64,000 nt of DNA from Insolitispirillum peregrinum (lineage in GTDB: Bacteria; Pseudomonadota; Alphaproteobacteria; Rhodospirillales; Rhodospirillaceae), in NCBI RefSeq assembly GCF_900156605.1, contig NZ_FTOA01000002.1:248001-312000 (forward strand), read 5' to 3'. How positions within the stretch are numbered: the first letter of the stretch is position 1; the number at the start of each line of letters is the position of its first letter. Below the pieces are notes generated by a model. The model had not been told where the DNA came from and did not search any database. It saw nothing but the letters and a program-made list of their open reading frames with translations. Of the stretch, positions 34,744 through 43,043 are shown piece after piece. The position numbers and the translations under genes were made by a program.

Positions 34744-35346
34744 TTACTCTTCCAGCAAATCGCCGTCTTTGCCGACCTTTGCCAGTTCGACTTCGGCCAG
34801 CGGAGTCGGTGACTGGAATTTGGCAAAGGCATCGGGGATGCCAAAGGCGGGCTTGGGCAGTGCGTCCGGGCGCGGCCCCCCCGGTCGCATCGGGCGTGGC
34901 GCAAAACGGCCCCGGCTGAGCACGCGGTCATACATCACCACCACCCCGGCCATCCCGACATTCAGGCACAGGCGGGTGGGAATCTTGATGATATGGTCAC
35001 AGCGGGCCACCGTTTCCGGCGACAGCGACGACCGTTCCGGCCCCAGAATGTAGGCGGCATTCAGCGGGTGGTGAAAGCTCGGCAGATCAATCGCATCGTC
35101 CATCAGCTCGATTCCCACCAAAGCGCAACCCTTGGGCAGCATCATCTGGTCCAGGGTCGGGAACTGGAAGAACGGCAGGGTATTCAGGCTGTCCGAAGTA
35201 TCAATTTTGGCCCCTTCCAGCCGTTGATAGTTGGCGGCGACGGTAAAGACAAAGCTGGCCCCGAAAGCATGGGCTGAACGGAACAGGTTCCCGACATTGT
35301 AAGGCTTGCTGATCCGTTCGACTCCGACGCCGAAATAGCCGCGCAT
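34744..35346 (-). CDS. SpoU-family RNA 2'-O-methyltransferase
   Basis: The 200-residue product has the three SPOUT motifs: motif 1 in NVGNLFRSAHAFGA, motif 2 in YILGPERSSLSPE, and motif 3 in IKIPTRLCLNVGMAGVVVMYD. The active form is a knotted homodimer using SAM. It is shorter than many family members and has a Pro/Arg-rich tail instead of a substrate-binding N-domain, so the target (tRNA or rRNA) is unclear. The ATG at 35346 is preceded by AAGGAG. Confidence 0.88.
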   Translation of the reverse strand: MRGYFGVGVERISKPYNVGNLFRSAHAFGASFVFTVAANYQRLEGAKIDTSDSLNTLPFFQFPTLDQMMLPKGCALVGIELMDDAIDLPSFHHPLNAAYILGPERSSLSPETVARCDHIIKIPTRLCLNVGMAGVVVMYDRVLSRGRFAPRPMRPGGPRPDALPKPAFGIPDAFAKFQSPTPLAEVELAKVGKDGDLLEE

Positions 35347-35465
35347 GGACTCGACTCCTTGAGATGTTGCCCGGACAGGGATGTTTTGCTGTCGCAGGGG
35401 AAAAATTGGCTGCATCATCGGGATTTTCCACCAATGCGCAAGCCAACAAGCACCCCGGAGGACCC

Positions 35466-36455
35466 ATGAAAGGACATTTCATCACCGACTGGAGCCAACC
35501 CGAGCAGCTGACCCTGCGCGAGATGCCCGATGTGGCGCTGACCGCCGGACAGGTTCGCGTCGCGGTGCGGGCGGTCGGGGTGAACTTTGCCGACGGATTG
35601 ATTATCCAGGGCAAGTATCAGGAAAAACCGGCCTTTCCCTTTGCTCCCGGCTTTGAAATCGCGGGCGAAGTCAGTGAAATCGCCCCTGACGTCACCCATT
35701 TCCACATCGGGCAACGGGTGTTCGCCGCCATCGCCCACAGCGGCTATGCCGATCAGGTGGTGCTGCCTGCCAGCCACCTGCACACCATCCCGGCCAGCAT
35801 GGATTTCGCCACCGCAGCGGCCTTTCCGATTGCCTATGGCACCAGCCATTTCGCCCTGATCGACCGCGCCCGCCTGCAGGCGGGGGAGACGGTGCTGATT
35901 CACGGCGCGGCCGGTGGAGTCGGTCTGACCGCCGTCGAATGCGCCAAGGCTGCCGGAGCGCGGGTGATCGCCACCGCGCGCGGGGCTGACCGGGTGCAGA
36001 TTGCCCTCGATCACGGGGCCGATGTTGGTCTTGATACCGCCAGCCCGGATTTCTCGCTGCGCGATCAGGTCAGGGCGCTGATCGATGGCCGGGGCGTTGA
36101 TGTGGTTTATGATCCGGTCGGCGGCGAGCTGTTTGATGCCAGCCTGCGCTGCACCGCCCCGGATGGGCGGCTGCTGGTGATTGGTTTTGCTGGCGGAACG
36201 GTGCCGCAAATTCCTGCCAACCATCTGTTGGTCAAGAACCTGTCGGTGATCGGGGTCTATTGGGGGGCGTACCGGACGTTGGCTCCGGCGCGCTTTCAGG
36301 CCAGCTTTGAAGAACTGATCAGCTGGTACAAGGCCGGATTGCTGAAGCCGCTGGTATCACAGACGTTCCCGCTGGAACAGGCGTCCGAGGCGTTGATAGC
36401 CCTCAAAAACCGCCAGATCACCGGCAAGGCGGTGCTGACGGTGGATCCGGCATAA
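35466..36455 (+). CDS. NAD(P)H:quinone oxidoreductase, MDR superfamily
   Basis: The 329-residue product is a zinc-independent medium-chain dehydrogenase/reductase. The N-terminal GroES-like part has VRAVGVNFADGLIIQGKY, and the nucleotide-binding Rossmann motif is GAAGGVGLTAVECAKAAGA. It likely reduces quinones or enones with NADPH. It lies 120 bases from the divergent methyltransferase, with a GGAGG ribosome-binding site before the ATG. No operon partner follows. Confidence 0.9.
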   Translation: MKGHFITDWSQPEQLTLREMPDVALTAGQVRVAVRAVGVNFADGLIIQGKYQEKPAFPFAPGFEIAGEVSEIAPDVTHFHIGQRVFAAIAHSGYADQVVLPASHLHTIPASMDFATAAAFPIAYGTSHFALIDRARLQAGETVLIHGAAGGVGLTAVECAKAAGARVIATARGADRVQIALDHGADVGLDTASPDFSLRDQVRALIDGRGVDVVYDPVGGELFDASLRCTAPDGRLLVIGFAGGTVPQIPANHLLVKNLSVIGVYWGAYRTLAPARFQASFEELISWYKAGLLKPLVSQTFPLEQASEALIALKNRQITGKAVLTVDPA

Positions 36456-36506
36456 GGGGGCCGGCATAAACGGGACGGACATCGCGCGGGAGGGGCTTCG
36501 AAGACC

Positions 36507-36695
36507 TTACGAAGCCTTTTCCAGCGAACTCAGTTGCTGGTTTTCTCGCAGGATATCACGGACGCAATGAACGCATTTTCCGCATTCCGGCTTGGTCCCG
36601 GTGGAGCGGAAGACGTGAGAGACGTTCTGCGCCCCGCGATTCCGCGCTTCGCGGATCTGGCGATCAGTCAGGGCATTGCAAAGACAAACGTACAT
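36507..36695 (-). CDS. bfd: Bacterioferritin-associated ferredoxin-like [2Fe-2S] protein
   Basis: The 62-residue product matches the BFD fold: MYVCLCNALTDRQIREA supplies the first two Cys (C-x-C) and ECGKCVHCVRDIL the second pair (C-x2-C among three Cys). Bfd donates electrons to bacterioferritin to release stored iron. The ATG at 36695 starts exactly at the conserved MYVCLC. No bacterioferritin gene is nearby. A good promoter, an inverted repeat at the start region and a Fur-like palindrome further upstream suggest iron control. Confidence 0.9.
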   Translation of the reverse strand: MYVCLCNALTDRQIREARNRGAQNVSHVFRSTGTKPECGKCVHCVRDILRENQQLSSLEKAS

Positions 36696-36721
36696 GCTGC
36701 GCGCTCCACACAATGGGAACC

Positions 36722-36765
36722 CCTAATCTTGTTAGGACTATACGAAGCTACGCGGTCAGGTGCAA
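36722..36765 (-). promoter_or_regulatory. bfd promoter with adjacent inverted repeat
   Basis: On the minus strand TTGCAC (36765-36760) and TATAGT (36742-36737) are 17 bases apart, a near-ideal sigma70 promoter. CCTAA-TCTTG-TTAGG at 36722-36736 begins right after the -10 box and would cover the transcription start, fitting a repressor site. The leader would be about 35 bases. Confidence 0.6.
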
Positions 36766-36837
36766 TTGATTTTGCGTCTGTGTCGCAGTTTCGATACCCT
36801 GGAGAGCACTCTACCGAAGCTGCCGTGTTTCGCAAGT

Positions 36838-36860
36838 GAAAATGATTTGCAGAATCATCC
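36838..36860. promoter_or_regulatory. Fur-like palindrome upstream of bfd
   Basis: ATGATT at 36842-36847 and AATCAT at 36853-36858 are inverted around TGCAG, in the context GAAAATGATTTGCAGAATCA. The left half resembles a Fur box half-site, but spacing differs from the classical 19-mer. It lies about 75 bases upstream of the bfd -35 box and 100 bases before a small rightward frame. Confidence 0.35.
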
Positions 36861-36956
36861 GGGCCATGATTGGATAGCCCTACAAAGTGTCCGGTAAAGC
36901 CCGACCAAGGCCCTGTGACACTGTTTTCAGGCATCCCGACATGGGGGAGAAGCATC

Positions 36957-37133
36957 ATGATGATCTGGCGCGGCCTGCAGCCCAAAGTAATGGCCAGCCT
37001 GCTGCTGTCGATGGCCGCCCAACAGGCCGCCCAGCGCACGGCCTCGGCCAACACCCCTCGCCCGACTCCGGCCCCGGCCCAGCGCGGTGCCGAGTCCCAC
37101 AGCGCCAAGCCGACCCGCGAGCCGGCCCGGTAA
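36957..37133 (+). CDS. Possible small protein with hydrophobic N-terminus
   Basis: This frame encodes 58 residues starting MMIWRGLQPKVMASLLLSMA, followed by a Pro/Ala/Arg/Ser-rich tail. A strong ribosome-binding site (GGGGGAGA) is seven bases upstream of the ATG. It ends two bases before the stop of the converging xth gene. The Fur-like palindrome lies upstream. No family is recognised, and random open frames are common at this GC content, so the call rests on the ribosome-binding site and position. Confidence 0.4.
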   Translation: MMIWRGLQPKVMASLLLSMAAQQAAQRTASANTPRPTPAPAQRGAESHSAKPTREPAR

Positions 37134-37134
37134 T

Positions 37135-37980
37135 TCAGGGCGTTCGCAGGGTCAGCACCACCGGCGCATGATCGCTGGGAGGCTCCCAGCCCCGGGCATC
37201 GCGGACCACCTCGAAGCCTGCCTGTGCCGCCGCCAGCGGTTCGGTGATCCACAGATGATCCAGCCGCCGCCCCCGGTTGCTGGTTTGCCAGGCGTCCCCT
37301 TGCTGGCGGTAACTCCACCAGGTGAACAGCGGTTCGGACGGCGGGACAAAGGTGCGGGCGCTGTCGATCCAGCGCACCGAGTCTTGCAGCCGTTGCAGAT
37401 GCAGGATTTCCACCGGCGTGTGGGTGATCACCCGCGACATCTTTTTGTGATCCCACACATCGCTCGGTAACGGGGCGACATTGAAATCCCCGGTCAGCAC
37501 CATCGCGTCATGATAACCCCGGCAGGCAAGGAACCATTGCTCAACCTCGCGCAGGAACGCCAGTTTGTGGGCAAACTTCGGATTCACCTCGGGGTCCGGT
37601 ATATCGCCGCCCGCCGGGACATACAGGCAATGGACCTCGACCGAGCCTTGCGGGCTGCCTGCAAAGGCCACGCGCGCCGAGACGTGGCGGCAATCGTCGC
37701 GCCCGCACCAGCTGACCCGCTGCACATCCTCAAGCGGCCAGCGTGACAGGATCGCCACGCCGTTATAGCTCTTCATCCCCGACAGGGCCTGATACGGATA
37801 GCCCCAGTCGGCCAGTACCCCGGCGGGAAACAGGACGTCGATCACTTTGGTTTCCTGCAGGCAGATCACATCCGGGTCCTGCGCCCGGATCAGGCGTTCC
37901 AGGTGTGGCAGACGCAGGCGGACCGAATTGACGTTCCAGCTGGCAATCCGCAGGACTGACGGCAGCGCGGCAGAGGACAC
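37135..37980 (-). CDS. xth: Exodeoxyribonuclease III
   Basis: The 281-residue product is an AP endonuclease/3'-exonuclease of the EEP fold that acts in base-excision repair. All catalytic motifs are visible: ASWNVNSVR, CLQETK (metal-binding Glu), LTGDFNVAP, RRLDHLW and the terminal SDHAPV with the catalytic His. Length and order fit Xth/ExoA. It is a single gene between the small frame and a repeat-rich spacer. Confidence 0.95.
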   Translation of the reverse strand: MSSAALPSVLRIASWNVNSVRLRLPHLERLIRAQDPDVICLQETKVIDVLFPAGVLADWGYPYQALSGMKSYNGVAILSRWPLEDVQRVSWCGRDDCRHVSARVAFAGSPQGSVEVHCLYVPAGGDIPDPEVNPKFAHKLAFLREVEQWFLACRGYHDAMVLTGDFNVAPLPSDVWDHKKMSRVITHTPVEILHLQRLQDSVRWIDSARTFVPPSEPLFTWWSYRQQGDAWQTSNRGRRLDHLWITEPLAAAQAGFEVVRDARGWEPPSDHAPVVLTLRTP

Positions 37981-38007
37981 GGGGCGACTCCGGGATCAGG
38001 GGAAAGC

Positions 38008-38040
38008 GAACGGAGCGGTGTACACGCCACCGCTCCGTTC
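38008..38040. terminator. 13-bp perfect hairpin upstream of xth
   Basis: GAACGGAGCGGTG (38008-38020) pairs with CACCGCTCCGTTC (38028-38040) around a 7-base loop. It sits between the xth start and the leftward GT4 gene and may end the latter's transcript, although no T run follows on the minus strand. Confidence 0.45.
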
Positions 38041-38055
38041 AGCCAGACCGATAGA

Positions 38056-38197
38056 GCATTTTCAAGGTGACCGTCTCCGGTCAACGGCTCGGAAAATGCG
38101 TCACTCAAAGGGAAGAGCGTTTTCGCTCGGTGTGAAAACGCTTTAGAGCCCAGACGGATAGAGTATTGGGCGAAAAATGGGAACCGGTTTTCGCACC
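38056..38197. repeat. Cluster of alphaproteobacterial-style palindromic repeats
   Basis: Three units are visible: GCATTTTC/GAAAATGC at 38056-38063 and 38092-38099 with an inner TGACCG/CGGTCA stem; AGCGTTTTC/GAAAACGCT at 38116-38124 and 38134-38142; and TGGGAACCGGTTTTCGCAC at about 38178-38196. The third unit recurs inverted near 53.7 kb. Such GCATTTTC and ACCGGTTTTC palindromes resemble dispersed repeats known from rhizobia and relatives. Confidence 0.65.
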
Positions 38198-38218
38198 GTG
38201 TTCCAGGATGACAGCCGG

Positions 38219-39319
38219 TCAGACCCGCAACGGGTGCAGGGCTGTGACGAACTGGCGGGCGACTTCCTGCCAGGAAAAACGTTCGGCATGGCGGCGGCAG
38301 GCCTGCGGCGACAGCGACAGGGCGGCGATGGCGGCGGCGCGCAGGTCTTCGTCAAGGCAGCCAATGGTCCCGACGCCATCCAGCAGCACGTCCTGCGGGC
38401 CGGTTACCGGAAAGGCCGCGACGGGAACGCCGCAGGCCAGCGCTTCCAGCATCACCAGCCCAAAGGTATCGGTGCGCGATGGAAAGACAAACACGTCAGC
38501 CGCGTTATAGCAGGCGCGCAGTTCATCGTCGCCGTTGGCGATGTGGAACAGGACCTGCGGATAGGCCTTGATCAGCGCCGCCCGCTGGGGGCCATCGCCG
38601 ACCACCACCCTGGCACCGGGCAGGTCGAGATCAAGAAACGCGCTCAGGTTCTTTTCCACCGTCACCCGCCCGACGTACAGGAACAGCGGGCGGCCGGTCA
38701 TGCCGCGCTCGCTCAGGGCAGCGTGGAACGCCCCCTTGTCTGCCGGATAAAAGACACTGGTATCAACACCATGGGCCCATGGACGGACGCGGTCAAAGCC
38801 CCGCTCGGTCAGTTCGCGAAAGACATTTTCTGACGGGGCCAGCACCGCGCTGGATGGCCGGTGGAAGCGCCGCAGGGCGGCATACAGCCATGGCAGCGGC
38901 AGGCCGGTGCGGGTGTGGATATATTCGGGAAATTTCGAGTGGTAGGCGGTGGTGAACGGATGGCCGTGCTTCAGGCACCAGCGCCGTGTCGCCGCCCCCA
39001 ACGGGCCTTCGGTGGCAATATGGATGGCGTCCGGGCGGGCCTCGGCCAGCCGCCGGGCGAGCGCATTGCCCCATGGCAGGGCCAGGCGGATTTCTGGATA
39101 GGTCGGGCAGGGCAAGGTAGGGAACAGGCCGGGGTGGATCACCTCGACCTGATATCCTGCGGCCAGCAATTCGGCCTGCAGGGAGGCCAGAACGCGCACC
39201 ACGCCATTGCGCTGGGGATGCCAGGCATCACTGACCAGTACAATCCGCGACTGCAAAGGCAAGGGAGACGACGGCGAAAAGGCAGGCGCGGGAACAGCGA
39301 GGGCGGCGGTCTGCGGCAT
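38219..39319 (-). CDS. Glycosyltransferase family 4
   Basis: The 366-residue GT-B enzyme resembles the alpha-mannosyl/SqdX-type transferases. It has VSDAWHPQRNGVVRVL at the N-terminal acceptor side, an FLYVGRVTVEKNL donor-domain strand, and the EX7E-like DTFGLVMLEALACGVP near the C-terminus, where the first Glu is Asp. A membrane glycolipid or envelope glycan acceptor is likely. The ATG at 39319 is preferred over a start 25 codons upstream because family homology begins just after it. Confidence 0.85.
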   Translation of the reverse strand: MPQTAALAVPAPAFSPSSPLPLQSRIVLVSDAWHPQRNGVVRVLASLQAELLAAGYQVEVIHPGLFPTLPCPTYPEIRLALPWGNALARRLAEARPDAIHIATEGPLGAATRRWCLKHGHPFTTAYHSKFPEYIHTRTGLPLPWLYAALRRFHRPSSAVLAPSENVFRELTERGFDRVRPWAHGVDTSVFYPADKGAFHAALSERGMTGRPLFLYVGRVTVEKNLSAFLDLDLPGARVVVGDGPQRAALIKAYPQVLFHIANGDDELRACYNAADVFVFPSRTDTFGLVMLEALACGVPVAAFPVTGPQDVLLDGVGTIGCLDEDLRAAAIAALSLSPQACRRHAERFSWQEVARQFVTALHPLRV

Positions 39320-39430
39320 GGGGGCAGTCTCCGGCGGTGCAGAAAGAAAGGGCGGATAGAGCCGTCCTGCTCTATCCGCCCTCAGGACCCGCAAGTCCAG
39401 TGAACCTCCGGTGACGCCGGAATGACCCTT

Positions 39431-41785
39431 TTATTGCGCCGTCAGGCTGTCAGGTGACGGCGGTCCCATCATCGGCGGGCCGTCGTGGTCAATCACCGGC
39501 GGCTCGGCATTCGAGGGGATGTCCGTTGCTGCCTGTCTGGCCCGTTCCATACGGATCCGCATCGGCGACGCCTGACCGTTGCGGTCTTCCCCGAAATACA
39601 GGGTGGTGGCGTTGTACGGAATTTCGATACCGTAATGATCAAACGCCTTCTTCATGCGGCGATTGAACTCGCGGCCCACCCGCCACTGCTTGCCGGGTTT
39701 GGTCTTGATGCGCGCCCGGATCACCACCGCACTGGCAGCGAACTGGTCAACACCCTGGATTTCCAGCGCGGTCAGGATGTCGTTGCTGTATTCGCTGTCC
39801 TGCGCCAGATCGTGGGCAATTTCGTTCAACACGACACAAACCTGATCGGTGTCTTCGCGATAGCCAACGCCGACATTCAGGACATAGAAGCTGTAGTCCT
39901 TGGTCATGTTGGTGATGGTGTTGACGGTGGAAAACGGCAGGGTGTGGATGTTGCCCGATGCATCGCGCAGGCGCAGCGAGCGGATCGACATGCTTTCGAC
40001 GGTGCCGGTATAGGTTCCGGCCTGCACCACATCGCCAACCGAGATACTGTCTTCGATCAGCATGAAGGCGCCGGTGATCACATCCTGCACCAGCTTTTGC
40101 GAGCCGAAACCGACCGCCAGACCGACCACCCCGGCACCGGCGAGCAACGGCGCAATGTTGATGCCGATTTCCGACAGGAAGGTCAGAATGACCATCGCGC
40201 CCAGAATCACCACCAGCACGTTGCGCGCCAGCGGCAGCAGGGTGCGGGCGCGGGCCGAGCGTTCCAGCAGGTTGCCGTCTTCATCGGTGGTGCTGAAATA
40301 GCGTTCGATCCATGCCGAGAAGGCTTCCCACACCACCAGCGCCAGCGTCAGGGTAAAGGCGATGGTGATCAGCCCGCTGGCCACCCGCTGGCCGCTGCCC
40401 TCGGTCAGCCAGCCGACGGTATTGATCCCCCAGGCCTGCAACACCCCGAGCAGGGCGGCCAGAGTGATCACCGCCCGCAAGACGGTTTCCAGTGCGGGCA
40501 GATAGCGGTTGGCCCGTTGTTCCAGACCGGGGAATTTGGTTTCGGTATCCGATGAAATGGCAAAGGCACGATTGAGCAGGGCCTGCAGGACATGCGACAG
40601 GATGGTGGTCGCCACCAGCACCCCGACGGTCAGCACGGTTGCCCGTACCATATAGGGGAAGCCATCCTTGATTTCGGCCACCCACACCACAAAGGCGGCA
40701 ATCACGTACAGGCTGGCCAGAACGTGCCAGACATCGGCCAGCCGTTCGCGGATGTGCTGGCTGGCCAGACGACGGGTGCGACCGGCGGGGGGCTTGCTGG
40801 TGCCCTTGCGCAGGGCACGGGCCACCCCCTGACGGTTCTGCATGATGAACATCACCGCCATGGTGGCCAGCACCAGCGCCAGCAGTTTCAGCAGCATGGT
40901 GGCGGCATCGCGCGGCAGCCCCAGCAGACCGGCAATCGAGATCGAGAAATAGCCAAGGATGGCAATGGATGCCAGACGGCGAATCCAGATCAGCAGGTAC
41001 TGGGCGGTCTCATCGGTCAGCGGGACCGGGCGCAGGCGGGCTTCGCTGGGGTGCAGCAGGGTATCGGTAAACACCATCACCCCGCGCAGCAGGGCAATCG
41101 CCCCGACAAACCCGGCAATCCCGGACCGGACATCCCCCGAGGCATTGACCAGCGGCAAGGCCACCCAGGCAGCGATGGCCATCAGGACCGGAGGCACCAT
41201 CAGCACCACCATCCGCACGCTGAGCAGGGCCGAGCGTTCCCACTTGGCGTCTTCGGAGATGCGGGCTTCCAGACGGCGGAGGAACGGCTTGAATGCGGCT
41301 TGCGCCAGCATCCGGACCAGCGTGCCGATCGCCAGCACGGCCAGCGCCTTGCCAACGCCCATCACCAGAGCCTCGAATTCTTCCGGCGTGTCGAGACGCC
41401 GTTCGAGGACCTCCAGACCGGCGGGAATCTGGCCGAACTGCCTGCCCAGAGAGGCGAGCTGCTTGCCCGCCTTGCCAAGGCTGTCCGACAGTCCGCCGAC
41501 CAGTTGCGAGGCCAGGGTCAGGTCTTTGGCCTGAGCCTTTTCCTGTTCTTTCTGGGCTGCAAGCGCCGTTTTCAGGGTATCGACGAATTCCTTGCGTTTG
41601 GCATCATTGTCGAGCGTGGAAACCAGATCCTGCAAGGCTTCGGCAGAGGGCGCCCCGTCAGCGGTGGCGGCATGCGCCGGGGCTGATGGCAGCAGGAGGC
41701 TGCCGCCGACCAGCCACAAGGCCAGCCACAGCCCTGTCATCAGGCGACGTAGGATACAAGACACTGGAGAAACTCCCGTCATCAT
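39431..41785 (-). CDS. Large MscS-family mechanosensitive channel
   Basis: The product has 784 residues. A signal-like hydrophobic start (residues about 15-40, ending APAHA) is followed by a Gln/Lys/Glu-rich periplasmic helical region and about nine membrane segments. The MscS core has the pore-lining helix GAGVVGLAVGFGSQKLVQD and the beta domain with VGDVVQAGTYTGTVESMSI and LPFSTVNTITN. A disordered Pro-rich tail ends the protein. It is of the MscM/YbiO size class and should release solutes on hypo-osmotic shock. The start is uncertain: 41785 and 41743 are both possible. Confidence 0.9.
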   Translation of the reverse strand: MMTGVSPVSCILRRLMTGLWLALWLVGGSLLLPSAPAHAATADGAPSAEALQDLVSTLDNDAKRKEFVDTLKTALAAQKEQEKAQAKDLTLASQLVGGLSDSLGKAGKQLASLGRQFGQIPAGLEVLERRLDTPEEFEALVMGVGKALAVLAIGTLVRMLAQAAFKPFLRRLEARISEDAKWERSALLSVRMVVLMVPPVLMAIAAWVALPLVNASGDVRSGIAGFVGAIALLRGVMVFTDTLLHPSEARLRPVPLTDETAQYLLIWIRRLASIAILGYFSISIAGLLGLPRDAATMLLKLLALVLATMAVMFIMQNRQGVARALRKGTSKPPAGRTRRLASQHIRERLADVWHVLASLYVIAAFVVWVAEIKDGFPYMVRATVLTVGVLVATTILSHVLQALLNRAFAISSDTETKFPGLEQRANRYLPALETVLRAVITLAALLGVLQAWGINTVGWLTEGSGQRVASGLITIAFTLTLALVVWEAFSAWIERYFSTTDEDGNLLERSARARTLLPLARNVLVVILGAMVILTFLSEIGINIAPLLAGAGVVGLAVGFGSQKLVQDVITGAFMLIEDSISVGDVVQAGTYTGTVESMSIRSLRLRDASGNIHTLPFSTVNTITNMTKDYSFYVLNVGVGYREDTDQVCVVLNEIAHDLAQDSEYSNDILTALEIQGVDQFAASAVVIRARIKTKPGKQWRVGREFNRRMKKAFDHYGIEIPYNATTLYFGEDRNGQASPMRIRMERARQAATDIPSNAEPPVIDHDGPPMMGPPSPDSLTAQ

Positions 41786-41921
41786 GGGCGTGGGGACGTG
41801 AATGAAAATATCTGTGCGGTAGAACCGTTCAAGCCTCTGATATAACCGGATTGGCCCGGGAGGCAAGCGCGTCTCGTACAGGTGATGCTAGCCCTGCAGG
41901 CGAACTGTGTATAGGCTGCCG

Positions 41922-41971
41922 GGCGAAATGTCTGATCCGCAGCAACGGCGAAATGTCTGATCCGCAGCAAC
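41922..41971. repeat. Perfect 25-bp tandem duplication before arsC
   Basis: Two identical, directly adjoining 25-base units (41922-41946 and 41947-41971) each contain GCGAAATGTCTGATCC. Each carries an ATGTCTG that mimics the true arsC start context at 41983. The second unit's ATG (41953) is in frame with arsC, and the first opens a 10-codon frame that ends inside the second unit. Confidence 0.85.
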
Positions 41972-41982
41972 AAGGAATCCGC

Positions 41983-42321
41983 ATGTCTGTGACCATCTAC
42001 CACAACCCGCGTTGCTCGAAATCCCGCGAGACTCTGGCTCTGCTGACCGAACGGGGTGTGGACCCGACGGTGATCGAGTATCTGAAGACTCCGCCGACGG
42101 TGGCCGAGCTGACTGCCATTCTGGCCCAACTGGGGATGGCTCCGCAGGATCTGGTCCGCAAAAAGGACGCCAAAGAGGCCGGGTTGGACCTGACGGTGTC
42201 CACCGAACAGCTGATCGCGGCGATGGTGGCCCATCCGGCGGTGATTGAACGCCCGATCGTGGTGGCCAATGGCAAGGCCCGCGTTGGTCGCCCGCCGGAA
42301 TCGGTTCTGGACATTCTGTAG
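41983..42321 (+). CDS. arsC: Arsenate reductase, glutaredoxin-coupled ArsC family
   Basis: The 112-residue product has the HX3CX3R active site in HNPRCSKSR (Cys at residue 11) and the downstream RPIVVANGKARVGRPP arginines that bind arsenate. The fold is thioredoxin-like, and the partner is glutaredoxin/glutathione. AAGGA eight bases upstream supports the ATG at 41983 over the in-frame ATG at 41953. No arsR, acr3 or arsB is adjacent, so a housekeeping YffB/ArsC-like role is also possible. Confidence 0.9.
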   Translation: MSVTIYHNPRCSKSRETLALLTERGVDPTVIEYLKTPPTVAELTAILAQLGMAPQDLVRKKDAKEAGLDLTVSTEQLIAAMVAHPAVIERPIVVANGKARVGRPPESVLDIL

Positions 42322-42357
42322 GGTAATGGCGGGTAAGGGTGTGAGGGGGGAACAGGG

Positions 42358-43005
42358 ATGGTGATCTCGCGGCGTGCCTTTCTGGCACCCTTGTCCGGAC
42401 TGATGCTGTCTGGATGTCTGAGTGATAACCTGCAGCGGCTGGGCCGGGCTTCGGAAATCATTACCGGCAACAGCGGGCAGGCCTATGACCCGCAACAGGC
42501 CCGTCAGCTTCCCTATGCCTCGATGGACGTCAAGCTGGGGATTTCCATGCAGTCGCTGGTCATTCTAGCCTCGGTCGAGGGCGAGACGCTGCACTGGCTG
42601 ACCGCCGACAAGGTGACCCTCAGCACCCGGCAGGGACGGGTGATGGCGACCAGCGGGTTTCCCGAAGACCTGCTGAAGACATTGCCGTGGGGGGATGACC
42701 CCATCCTGCAACGCAGCCCGGCCCGGGGGCAGACCCTGCGCCAGATCGACCTGCATTACCGCTCGCTGTACGGGCTGGTGGTCGAAAGCGACTGGGAAGA
42801 GCAGGGGCTGGAAACCGTCGATACCTATGGCGAGGTGCGAACCCTGAACAAGGTGGTCGAACGCTGTCGCTGTCGTCGCTTTGACTGGGACTTTGAGAAC
42901 ACCTTCTGGCGGGACCAGCGCGGCTTTGTCTGGCACAGCGTGCAGTATTTCAGCCCGACCGCACCGCCGTTGCAGATGCGGATCCTGAAGCCCTATCAGG
43001 GATGA
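42358..43005 (+). CDS. YjbF-family (GfcB-like) lipoprotein
   Basis: The 215-residue product has a lipoprotein signal (LMLSGC, lipidated Cys near residue 20) with an RRAF start that recalls twin-arginine signals. The body has the YjbF pattern: LPYASMDVKLG, LHWLTADKVTLSTRQGRVMATSGFPEDLL and VVERCRCRRFDWDFENTFW. In other bacteria YjbF/GfcB sits in exopolysaccharide export operons with YjbE, YjbG and YjbH; none are here. It follows arsC by 36 bases in the same direction. Confidence 0.82.
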   Translation: MVISRRAFLAPLSGLMLSGCLSDNLQRLGRASEIITGNSGQAYDPQQARQLPYASMDVKLGISMQSLVILASVEGETLHWLTADKVTLSTRQGRVMATSGFPEDLLKTLPWGDDPILQRSPARGQTLRQIDLHYRSLYGLVVESDWEEQGLETVDTYGEVRTLNKVVERCRCRRFDWDFENTFWRDQRGFVWHSVQYFSPTAPPLQMRILKPYQG

Positions 43006-43043
43006 AACCGGACCGGCAGCAAGATGCTTGTTCCGCACCGGGT

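Noticed and set aside
36668-37456. 262-codon minus-strand frame across the bfd upstream region and the end of xth
   Set aside because: It overlaps xth on the same strand in another frame and runs through the bfd promoter; no family likeness.
38056-38142. CRISPR-like spaced repeats
   Set aside because: The units are palindromes of different sequence, not regularly spaced identical repeats with unique spacers, and no cas genes are present.
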